Assembly: GCF_002848005.1 (NCBI RefSeq)
Contig: NZ_PKHX01000009.1
Span: 1-64,000, forward strand
Reading direction: 5' to 3'
DNA length: 64,000 nt
From: Varibaculum cambriense
GTDB lineage: Bacteria > Actinomycetota > Actinomycetes > Actinomycetales > Actinomycetaceae
Shown piece after piece: positions 53,522-61,032 of this stretch; position 1 is the stretch's first letter, and each line of letters starts with the position of its first letter. Under the pieces are notes generated by a model. The model ran no database searches. It was not told the origin of the DNA and worked only from the letters and a program-made list of their open reading frames with translations. The translations under genes were made by a program, and so were the position numbers.

Positions 53522-55171
53522 ATGGATGCTAGACCCGATTCAGACTATTCATCTTCAAGTTCCACGCCAGAAAACCCCTGGATATCTAAATACTTATTTA
53601 AGTCGGCGCTATTTGGCCTGATACTTTTCAGTGTGATTATCGGGCTACTTTCCTATTTCCTGGATATTTCTTTCCTGCATTCCGGGGCTATCCCGACAAT
53701 AATCACCTTTACTCTTTTCTGGGTGCTGGGGTGGGCAAGCTACGAGGATGAGCTTCCCACCGTAACTACTATCACTTACGGAAAACATACGCGACGAGCT
53801 CTCCGGCCGTTCCTGGTGGTATTGGCTCTGCCCTTTGTCTGGCCCTGGCTTTTCACCTTGCTAGTAATCGTGGGTGGCGGAAGTTATACTCCGTCTTGGT
53901 TTTCTGATTTTTTCCAGGTTTTATATCGATTTCATTCCACTGGATTATTCGGGGCAACCATCATTACTTTATTGGTGGCTTTACTCGGCGATTTTATTTC
54001 CGCCCGACGATCCCGCGCCCTTTACAAACCTGACGGTCCTCATGAACCGCTTCCGATCCCTAGTGTCTCCGACTTTCTCTTGTCGATACTCCTCTTACGA
54101 GTAGGCATAGTTATCGCATTTGCGTCCTGGACAATTGCTCTTGTCGACCTGTCACAAGCAATTGGTTTAACCGAGATCTACGCTGCCTCCGGGTTCATGG
54201 AGCCTTGGCCGTGGAACATTCTCCACGGTATCCGAAATCTCACTGAATACGGGGTTTTACCCTTAGTGGTTATAGCTGGTGCCATTGGGTACGCAGTCTC
54301 TGTCGAACAATATTATTCGGAGACCTTCCCCTCTGACTATAGTGGTCTACGCAGTGCCATGATTTTTTCTGCATCTTTGCCGTTGAGACTATTGGTGTGG
54401 TTTTGGGCTTTGACCGCATTTTTCCTAGCTTCCTCCGAAACCTCAACTGATTATTTTCCCGGCAACTTCGCCGTGGTCACCAGCATTATTGCTCCCTTGC
54501 TACGTTGGCAGGTACAAGTGGCGCTGGTACTGCTGATACTTGCGGAGACCCTTTACTACGCGAATGAAAATTGTGCCAAGTTGAGCAGCTACCCCAAGCG
54601 ATTCCACGCTTTGGGCATCCTAACCTTGATGGCGAGCATATTTTTTGCCTGCTGGGGAATTATCGTAAGGAGTTATACCTATCCGGATGAAACCTCATCG
54701 TGGACTCAAACTTTCAGCCTGCTGAAAGAACTAGGTTACGGAGCTTGGTTGGGAACCAACCCTTGGGCTGCAGTGATAGATACGGTGGGCATCATCCTGG
54801 CAATAATATTTGCCATAGTTGCTGTCATCGCGCTGCTTAGTTCCGGCGGTGACTCAGGATCCGGTTCCGGCGGTGGCGGTGGCGGTGGCGGCGGAGGCGG
54901 CGGATACTCATCGGATTCCAAGGAAAAACAGACAGTTGTTCGTACCGATTTCACCGGACGAAAACTAGCGACATCCAGAATAAGTTTCAACGGTGAGATC
55001 CTGGATAACGAGTGGGGATCCCCCATTGGGAGAATCGACCGAGACCCCTTCGGAGCTATTAATGAAGTTGAATGGGAAGGTAAAAAGGCTGAAGTTAAAC
55101 ATCACTGGTTTGATTCCGGCGCAGATTTGTGGGTTGACGGTAATATGGTGGGACAGATCCGAGAAGAATGA
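53522..55171 (+). CDS. Polytopic membrane protein with poly-glycine linker
   Basis: 549 residues, family not recognised. A Ser-rich cytosolic start (DYSSSSSTPENPW) is followed by about ten hydrophobic segments (about 24-440), for example KSALFGLILFSVIIGLLSYF and AVIDTVGIILAIIFAIVAVI. A linker of some 15 near-consecutive glycines follows (about 447-465), then a soluble C-terminal domain of about 80 residues with a repeated G-x-x-I/V-G pattern (WGSPIGRIDRD, WVDGNMVGQI). AGGA lies 8 nt before the ATG. The glycine tract is encoded by GGCGGT/GGCGGA repeats that could vary in length. Confidence 0.75.
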   Translation: MDARPDSDYSSSSSTPENPWISKYLFKSALFGLILFSVIIGLLSYFLDISFLHSGAIPTIITFTLFWVLGWASYEDELPTVTTITYGKHTRRALRPFLVVLALPFVWPWLFTLLVIVGGGSYTPSWFSDFFQVLYRFHSTGLFGATIITLLVALLGDFISARRSRALYKPDGPHEPLPIPSVSDFLLSILLLRVGIVIAFASWTIALVDLSQAIGLTEIYAASGFMEPWPWNILHGIRNLTEYGVLPLVVIAGAIGYAVSVEQYYSETFPSDYSGLRSAMIFSASLPLRLLVWFWALTAFFLASSETSTDYFPGNFAVVTSIIAPLLRWQVQVALVLLILAETLYYANENCAKLSSYPKRFHALGILTLMASIFFACWGIIVRSYTYPDETSSWTQTFSLLKELGYGAWLGTNPWAAVIDTVGIILAIIFAIVAVIALLSSGGDSGSGSGGGGGGGGGGGGYSSDSKEKQTVVRTDFTGRKLATSRISFNGEILDNEWGSPIGRIDRDPFGAINEVEWEGKKAEVKHHWFDSGADLWVDGNMVGQIREE

Positions 55172-55288
55172 TCACCATGATTTCTCGGCTCAGCAGAAGT
55201 TTGCAGCTCCGTTGAGCTGAAAGGTGCGAGGAGTTTTCTGCAAGCAGCTTTATAGCACTAGTAGCGTTTTTCTGGATCAGTTATTTTT

Positions 55289-55882
55289 TCAGGGGCGAGG
55301 GCGCGGATTCTTTGGTCGCGGCTGTTTCTTTGCTAGCGGCTGTTTCTTGGGCACAAACAGATTCGTCATATCGACTTTTTCTAGTTTCAGCAGCTGGATT
55401 TTTCGCTCCATCCCGGCGCCGTAGCCGGTGAGGTTTCCGCCCGCGCCGATCACTCGGTGGCAAGGAACAATGATCAGAATCGGATTTGCCCCTACCGCTC
55501 CCCCAACTGCCTGCGCCGACATTCGCGGGATTCCTCGCTCCCGCGCTATTTGGGCAGCGATCTCCCCATAGGTAACGGTTTTCCCGAACGGAATGGTGAG
55601 CATGATTTCGCAAACCCGTTTTTGAAAGTCCGAACCCGAGAGCTTTAACTTTGGGGTAAACGAGGGCGCGCGTCCTCGAAAATAAGTTTCTAACCAGCGG
55701 GCGGTGTCCTGGAATATCGGCAAAGATTCTTCCCGAGGGCGGGTGCCCGCAATAGCTGCCCCCGCTACCTGCTGCGACGCCAGCCCCAGCCCAATCAACG
55801 CGCTACCATCACTGCGCATGGCAAGCTCGCCCAGCGGGGAATTATAGAACTGGATATAGGTGTCCGTTACTTTTTCCCTCAA
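55289..55882 (-). CDS. ogt: Methylated-DNA--protein-cysteine methyltransferase
   Basis: Suicidal repair of O6-alkylguanine. The TTG at 55882, with AGGAG 5 nt before it, starts the 197-residue protein. The C-terminal DNA-binding domain has the acceptor cysteine in IIVPCHRVIGAGGNLTGYG, the helix FGKTVTYGEIAAQIARERGI, and the RMSAQAVGGAVGANP block. After the fold a tail of about 25 residues is rich in Lys, Pro and Arg (KKQPLAKKQPRPKNPRPRP), probably flexible. It lies 47 nt after the AAA_14 gene. The longer open frame would overlap that gene. Confidence 0.9.
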   Translation of the reverse strand: MREKVTDTYIQFYNSPLGELAMRSDGSALIGLGLASQQVAGAAIAGTRPREESLPIFQDTARWLETYFRGRAPSFTPKLKLSGSDFQKRVCEIMLTIPFGKTVTYGEIAAQIARERGIPRMSAQAVGGAVGANPILIIVPCHRVIGAGGNLTGYGAGMERKIQLLKLEKVDMTNLFVPKKQPLAKKQPRPKNPRPRP

Positions 55883-55929
55883 AATATCTCCTTTTCTTAT
55901 CGCACTGGATACCCGAAAATCGCTGCGAG

Positions 55930-57234
55930 CTACCCCCAGTTTTGGGGATTTCCAATCGCATAAAGGGGTACGTTTTGCATCCATTCTTGGTTGCGAAAAC
56001 CAGAGAGGCTAAAACGCCGTAGCCGGGTGGCCTGCGGATAGCGTTCACTGAAGGCACGCAGACTGCGAGAGCGCAGATTTTCTTCCGCTTTAACTTCCAG
56101 CGCATACACTTGTCCAGATCTTTGCACCAGGAAATCAATTTCCCCGCGAGAATTCTCTGCCGACCAGTAATAGGCTGCGGATTCACCTTCGGTTATCAGC
56201 TGTTGGCAGACGTATTGCTCGGTAAGAGCTCCCTTGAACTCGGTAAAAATCGCATTCCCATCAATAATGCTGGCTGCGTCCAAATCTGACATTGCCCCCA
56301 GCAACCCCACATCTACCAGAAATAACTTAAACGCTAGCGGATCCTGATACCCAGCCAAAGGAATCCCTGGCTTCTTTATTCGTGACACTTTGTGAGTTAG
56401 CCCGGCTTGAGTTAGCCAAGTAACCACTGAGCGGTAGTTCTTCGCCCTCGCCCCTTCCTTAATCTGCCCAAAAATAAACTTTTTGTTTTCTTTTCCCAGA
56501 TGCACTGGAATGGAGTGCCACAGTTCCAGGGCGTTTTCTATATCTAATCCGGCAAGGTGTTTAGACATATCTCGCTCATAACCTTGCAGGATGGCACGTT
56601 GCACTTCGCGTACTTCCGGAATGCTTTCCGTGTGGATATAGGTGGAAACAGCTTCGGGCATTCCCCCCACAAAATAATACTGACGCAATAGTGATATCAG
56701 CTTGGGCGCGAAGCTGTTAAGCATCTCTTTATCACCCTCATCGATTAGTTCGCGCAGCTTGTCGTTACCGGTAGCGCTGAGGAATTCTCGAAAACTTAGC
56801 GGATACAGATTCAGGGTATTAACTTTCCCTACCGGATACCCGCTGCCAGAGTGAAAAGTAATCCCCAGCAGTGATCCCGCGACTGCTATCGCTTGCTGAG
56901 GTTCGTTTTCACAAAAGTATTTGAGGGCGGTAAGCGCCAGCGGACACTCTTGAATTTCATCTAGGATTATCAGAGTTTTCCCGGGTTCAATAGTTTCATC
57001 GGTTTCGATTTCGAAAGCGCGCAGCAGACGCTTAGTGTCAAACCCCGCCTCGAACTGGGCGCTGATCCGAGGGTTATGGTCAAGGTTAATGTAGGCAACG
57101 TTCTTGAAATAGCATTTGCCAAATTCGCGCAGTATCCAAGTTTTTCCCACTTGGCGTGCACCGTTTAATATCAAAGGCTTGCGCCGAGCTGATTTTTTCC
57201 AGGCGAGTAACTGATCCATGAGGAAGCGTTCCAC
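55930..57234 (-). CDS. AAA_14/DUF4143-type ATPase
   Basis: 434 residues starting at GTG behind GGAGGAACATA. The N-terminal ATPase domain has the Walker A LNGARQVGKTWILREFGK, Walker B LIILDEIQECPLALTALK and the sensor GSLLGI. The C-terminal DUF4143 domain (about 205-400) contains FKGALTEQYVCQQL and a nuclease-like ENSRGEIDFLVQ with VKAEENLRSRSL, resembling the PD-(D/E)xK-like fold. Widespread in bacteria, probably DNA-related, role unclear. Tandem 32-bp repeats cover its promoter. It is followed by ogt. Confidence 0.85.
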   Translation of the reverse strand: MERFLMDQLLAWKKSARRKPLILNGARQVGKTWILREFGKCYFKNVAYINLDHNPRISAQFEAGFDTKRLLRAFEIETDETIEPGKTLIILDEIQECPLALTALKYFCENEPQQAIAVAGSLLGITFHSGSGYPVGKVNTLNLYPLSFREFLSATGNDKLRELIDEGDKEMLNSFAPKLISLLRQYYFVGGMPEAVSTYIHTESIPEVREVQRAILQGYERDMSKHLAGLDIENALELWHSIPVHLGKENKKFIFGQIKEGARAKNYRSVVTWLTQAGLTHKVSRIKKPGIPLAGYQDPLAFKLFLVDVGLLGAMSDLDAASIIDGNAIFTEFKGALTEQYVCQQLITEGESAAYYWSAENSRGEIDFLVQRSGQVYALEVKAEENLRSRSLRAFSERYPQATRLRRFSLSGFRNQEWMQNVPLYAIGNPQNWG

Positions 57235-57252
57235 TATGTTCCTCCTTTTAGA

Positions 57253-57372
57253 TTATGTCCTGATTTTAGCACGATTATGCGAAAGTATGTCCTTATTTTG
57301 ACACAATTATGCGAAAGTATGTCCTTATTTTGACACAATTATGCGAAAGTATGTCCTTATTTTCGCATAAAT
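57253..57372. repeat. Tandem 32-bp repeats upstream of the AAA_14 gene
   Basis: Units 57253-57284 (diverged), 57285-57316 and 57317-57348 (identical: GTATGTCCTTATTTTGACAC then AATTATGCGAAA) plus a partial unit to 57372. TTATGCGAAA in the last full unit pairs with TTTCGCATAA in the partial one as an inverted repeat. On the minus strand the gene-proximal unit supplies TAAAAT (57268-57263), and AGGACA 19 nt upstream could be its -35, so the repeats overlap the likely promoter. Confidence 0.8.
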
Positions 57373-57487
57373 TCGCTGCCGTTCGATAACTCTAGCGGAG
57401 AACCATAGTAGAAAACTCCGGTAAGACCGTCGTCAAGGCAATACGTCCGCGTTGCCTGGGAAGCTTCATTAATAAACAAGCAGTTTC

Positions 57488-59467
57488 CTACTTATTGTTT
57501 TCTTCCCTCGCCCTCTTTCTCATGAGGATTCCCAAACCTGTAATCACGAGGCTTAACGCACTTAGCATTAACGGAAGAGCGGCTGGTGCACCTGTCTTAG
57601 GAAGTGCAGCAGACTTCTTTACAGGAGTATTTGGAATCTCTTTTCCCGGTACCGGTTCAGGGTTCTTCGTGTAAATAGCGTATACAGTGATATCACTATT
57701 TACGATAGTATCCCCGCTAAATGCGGTACCCGTACCATCTTCCTTGGTATTCCACTCCTTGAAGGCATAAGTAGCCTTCGTTGGATCCTGCGGCATGGAT
57801 TGGTCAGTCAAGGCATCGGTATCAATAGCCTTACCAGTCTCGACCTTAACGAATGCATATTTCTCCGCGCTGTTCATGAAGGTGACCGTGCTGTTCGTAG
57901 CCTTCGCAACGTATTCCACTTGGGGAACTGGGAATGATACTGCATCACCCTCTTTACCATTGGCATCCATTGGCTTCAAAGTTGCACTCTCGTTGGTATT
58001 AAGGATGTGAGTACCAGCTTGGGCAGGCACGTTTACCAGCTTTTCCTGGTAGTTGAGCGTTACCGCAGTTTTTGGATAAACCGTCTCGTTGATCTTCAGG
58101 ATGAGCTTTTCCTTATTGCTGTCTTGAGCATCTGCCTTCTTGTAGATCAGCTCAAAGCGATAGGTGCCGCCTGTCTTTTTGCCAAAACCAAAGTGAGCAT
58201 CGTCTTTACCAAGAGTTGTGTCTGTAATTTTTTCAGCGTTTAAGGTTTCATCAGCAATCTTGAGGCTCAATTCTTTATCGTTATTGACGAAATCAAAATC
58301 TTTTCCTATATAGTCGACAACCGTTGAGCCAGTTGCTACTTTTTCGAGTACTTCCTTCTTAAGTTGCTCAAAATCGCTATTAAGCACACCATTATTGGAT
58401 TTACGCGCGAGGTACTTCAAGAACAAAGAGCCATTAAAATCAGCCTTATTCTTGTAGTACACGTTCATTTGATATCCAGCGTTTACCATCTCCTGGAAAA
58501 CATCATCAGCTTTGATGAACGCAATATCGATATTCGCTGGAGCGTTATTTTCGATTGGAGCTACAACGCCCCTGCTTCCTCCACCTTTTTTACGAGAAAA
58601 GAAAGTATAAGCATAGTCATATTGTGCCCAGTTCGCCGCAGGATCCTTCTCTTGCTCACGATAGTAATCAAGATATTCCCCTAGTTTTTCAATACTTCCA
58701 TTGAAAGCTGAAGCGGTTGAGAAGACAAAATTAGAACCATCTCTAAACTTCTTCCAGTCGTTCGCAAGATTGTATTCGCGGCTTTGATATTCCCAAATAC
58801 CACCTTGCCAATCGTGCTGGTTACCATATTTACTTGGATCTTTTTGCTTATTCGGATTAAAGGAACGTGTATAAGCTGTTTTGAAATCGTTATTTTTTGA
58901 ATAAAGATAGGTAGCCCCATCACTAATTAAGATAATATGTTTGTTCTTAGCAGTGACTGTGGTATCCCCATCCAGCATTTTCTTTGCCGCCAAAAGACCG
59001 GCATGCATATTCGTGCCAAATCCAACTACAGATGATTTTAATTTATTCTGTATATCATCATAGTTTTTCACCACATCAGTAAGCTCTTGATGAACTTTGC
59101 CGGCATAATAAAAATTAACAATACCTACTTTGATGTTTAAACCTTTTTCATCAGCCTGCTGCTTGATATCAGTTAAAAACTGTTGTGCTTGAGCATCTAT
59201 TCCAGTCGCATCACTTGCGCCACTCTTATCCAGCACAAATACTACATCCTGGGCCAGTACGTCTTCCTTACCTGGGAATGACAGGGACATGTTTGTTGTT
59301 AACTGACTATCGAGTTTCGTGGCGGTTTTATTGTTTTTCGCTAATGCTTCATGTTGACCTGTTGCGGCTGTATCATCAGCAAACGCCTGGGTAGTGCCAG
59401 TCATTACACCAAATGTTACTAATGTGGCTATCAATAGATTAGTTGTCTTTTTTACTAATGATTTCAT
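57488..59467 (-). CDS. LPXTG-anchored surface protein with vWA domain
   Basis: 659 residues. The signal peptide (1-31, MKSLVKKTTNLLIATLVTFG) has a probable AFA cleavage. A von Willebrand factor A domain (about 70-370) has a MIDAS motif VLDKSGAS, metal-binding and typical of adhesins and pilus tips, with a large insert. After that come an isopeptide or immunoglobulin-like region (about 385-510) and a short InlB-type repeat (about 530-605). LPKTGAPAALPLMLSALSL then a basic tail is the sortase signal. AT-rich against its neighbours. The ligand is unknown. Start ATG; weak AAGAAGAAAAAAG site. Confidence 0.88.
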   Translation of the reverse strand: MKSLVKKTTNLLIATLVTFGVMTGTTQAFADDTAATGQHEALAKNNKTATKLDSQLTTNMSLSFPGKEDVLAQDVVFVLDKSGASDATGIDAQAQQFLTDIKQQADEKGLNIKVGIVNFYYAGKVHQELTDVVKNYDDIQNKLKSSVVGFGTNMHAGLLAAKKMLDGDTTVTAKNKHIILISDGATYLYSKNNDFKTAYTRSFNPNKQKDPSKYGNQHDWQGGIWEYQSREYNLANDWKKFRDGSNFVFSTASAFNGSIEKLGEYLDYYREQEKDPAANWAQYDYAYTFFSRKKGGGSRGVVAPIENNAPANIDIAFIKADDVFQEMVNAGYQMNVYYKNKADFNGSLFLKYLARKSNNGVLNSDFEQLKKEVLEKVATGSTVVDYIGKDFDFVNNDKELSLKIADETLNAEKITDTTLGKDDAHFGFGKKTGGTYRFELIYKKADAQDSNKEKLILKINETVYPKTAVTLNYQEKLVNVPAQAGTHILNTNESATLKPMDANGKEGDAVSFPVPQVEYVAKATNSTVTFMNSAEKYAFVKVETGKAIDTDALTDQSMPQDPTKATYAFKEWNTKEDGTGTAFSGDTIVNSDITVYAIYTKNPEPVPGKEIPNTPVKKSAALPKTGAPAALPLMLSALSLVITGLGILMRKRAREENNK

Positions 59468-60014
59468 CTTTTTTCTTCTTGTAGAAGGCTAAAACTTTTT
59501 TGCTGATTTGAAAAATGTTTAAAACTATTCAACACCACATACCTGCCTATCAGGTATTTAGCATTGCCTATTCTGAAAAGCTATTTATAAATAAGCAGAA
59601 CTATGCTGTCTGTCTGCCAAGGATTGTGTCAGTGTTGTCATGGCTTGTTGATCTTTTCATGATATTTTCTTGAGATAATCTGGGCTTTGTTCCTATTCTA
59701 CCCCCCCCCCGCGCTTCGCCCTCAAACTAAATGAGCCACCAAAAAACTTTCGCGCTCAAATTTACACGAGGCACCACGCACCTGGTTTATTGAAGTTTAA
59801 TAAGCTGCAGATACTGTCGGATCTCTGGCCGTAAAAGGGGTTTTAGAGAAAAGGGTGCTCCCGCCACCGTGTGTAAGGGCGTGGTGGCGAGAGCTGCAAG
59901 GGCGGGTGCCAAGCCAAAGCACCCAGGCTTCCAGAGCGGAAACACAACAAAAACGCTACTGGAAAGACTTTGCGCGATTCTACCTGCTAGCTTGCCGCAG
60001 GCAGTCGGCGAGAG
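59468..60014. other. 547-bp region between surface-protein and hypothetical gene; long 5' leader
   Basis: No gene supported. It contains the promoter with the poly-G tract (listed), an AT-rich stretch of about 220 nt between that promoter and the vWA gene, and near 59848-59883 an imperfect hairpin (CTCCCGCCACC with GGTGGCGAGAG) that may end the transcript of the 60015 gene. Two plus-strand frames of 62-63 codons overlap and lack a ribosome site. Confidence 0.5.
59695..59725 (-). promoter_or_regulatory. Putative promoter with poly-G tract for the vWA surface protein
   Basis: On the minus strand TTGAGG (59725-59720), a spacer of 19 nt of which the last ten are G (59710-59701), then TAGAAT (59700-59695). 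The spacer is 2 nt longer than the usual 17. Loss of two G would make it optimal. The gene start is 228 nt downstream. Homopolymer tracts in promoter spacers are known to cause phase variation in other bacteria; here it is inferred from layout. Confidence 0.5.
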
Positions 60015-60518
60015 TCAGGATTCTAAGCCACTTTCAAGATCGCTGAACGGATCGTAGCCACCTTCGCAAACCTCGCGGGGACACCCCTGCCAGGTTTTGT
60101 AAAAGTAGCCGATAATATCGACCGCCACCGGATAGGGGTAGGCGGCGGCGACTTCGCCATTTATCTTTTTCGCGCTATAGGCCACGTGATCGTAGAAGAA
60201 TTCGCAAACCTCCACGTAGTTCCACATCTTCTGGCATTCTGCACAGACTGCCAGATGCGGCACCATATCCCCCTCGAAGAATCCCAGTTCTTCCAGGTCA
60301 ATTACCGCATCGATGCGCTCTAGCTCGTGGTCTTCCTCGCAGTCACACCACTGGATACCGGTGCGTTCCATTTCCCAGGGATCGGCAAGTGAAGGTTCCT
60401 CTGCGGGGACTTCTAGCGGAGTAGGCGCCTGAGTGGGAGCCTCGGCAGCAAACGGATCGCGAGATGCCTCAAAGCGCGCGAAAACCTCAGTTACAGTGTT
60501 ATTCGTATCAAAAGCCAT
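60015..60518 (-). CDS. Hypothetical acidic protein with cysteine pairs
   Basis: 167 residues, no recognised family. The first 45 residues are Ala, Pro, Glu and Thr-rich and probably disordered. The rest is acidic and holds three cysteine groups (CDCEED, CAECQ and CPREVC) that could bind zinc or an iron-sulfur cluster, with several Trp, Tyr and Phe. No signal peptide, so it is likely cytosolic. AGGAGG lies upstream of the ATG. It lies between the two surface-protein genes on the same strand. Confidence 0.7.
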   Translation of the reverse strand: MAFDTNNTVTEVFARFEASRDPFAAEAPTQAPTPLEVPAEEPSLADPWEMERTGIQWCDCEEDHELERIDAVIDLEELGFFEGDMVPHLAVCAECQKMWNYVEVCEFFYDHVAYSAKKINGEVAAAYPYPVAVDIIGYFYKTWQGCPREVCEGGYDPFSDLESGLES

Positions 60519-60962
60519 GATGGCCTCCTAAAAATCGTAGTTCCCAACCCGGCATTCCCGAGAGGGCGAATCTTCCTTCGAGGGCACCGACTTACGATTG
60601 ATCCGGTTGCCTGGAGACCTGTCGAAGGACATTACGCGTAAAGCGTGGTCATCCATCTGGATTCAAGAATCACTGTACAGGATGAATAATTTTTAAGCAA
60701 GTGTTTTTTGAAAATTCCCAAAAATTTGCAGCAATTTCAGGGTTTGATCAGCGGTAATAAAATAATAAATAATTTTTTTAGCGAGTCGATACCGCGGATA
60801 GAACTTAAAAATGAAAGATTCTAAACCCGCAGTTCTGCATATCCCCAACCCCTGAGGTACAGCTGTTGCCGTACGAAAGTCGCGGATCGAGGGCTAGGGC
60901 GCAGATCAAAGCAATAGTAAGAGAGTACGACAAGGGCGAGTTTGCGCATAAGGCTATGGCAA
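60519..60962. other. Intergenic region, no gene supported
   Basis: AT-rich upstream region of the 60015 gene (a TTGAAT at about 60663 could be a -35) followed by DNA without a start codon and ribosome site in any convincing frame. A 38-codon open stretch before 60978 on the plus strand lacks supporting signals. Confidence 0.4.
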
Positions 60963-61005
60963 CTAAAAGCCGCTCATAAGCGGTTTACTTATGAGCGGCT
61001 TTTAG
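60963..61005 (-). terminator. Terminator hairpin after the InlB-repeat surface protein gene
   Basis: Perfect 18-bp arms 60963-60980 (CTAAAAGCCGCTCATAAG) and 60988-61005 around a 7-nt loop, 27 nt after the stop of the minus-strand gene. The stem itself ends in a T-rich half on either strand. A Rho-independent or structural terminator is likely. Confidence 0.75.
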
Positions 61006-61032
61006 ATATTTAGTTATGGTGTTTCGCTAGGA

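Noticed and set aside
57253..57372. Tandem repeats as a CRISPR array
   Set aside because: The 32-bp units are joined directly, without unique spacers, and no cas gene is present in the window.
59855..60057. Two overlapping plus-strand frames of 62-63 codons
   Set aside because: They lie in the GC-rich spacer next to the 60015 gene, overlap each other in different frames and have no convincing ribosome site.
60842..60978. Possible transposase fragment on the plus strand
   Set aside because: A 38-codon open stretch with basic residues and no start or ribosome site; not enough to assign.
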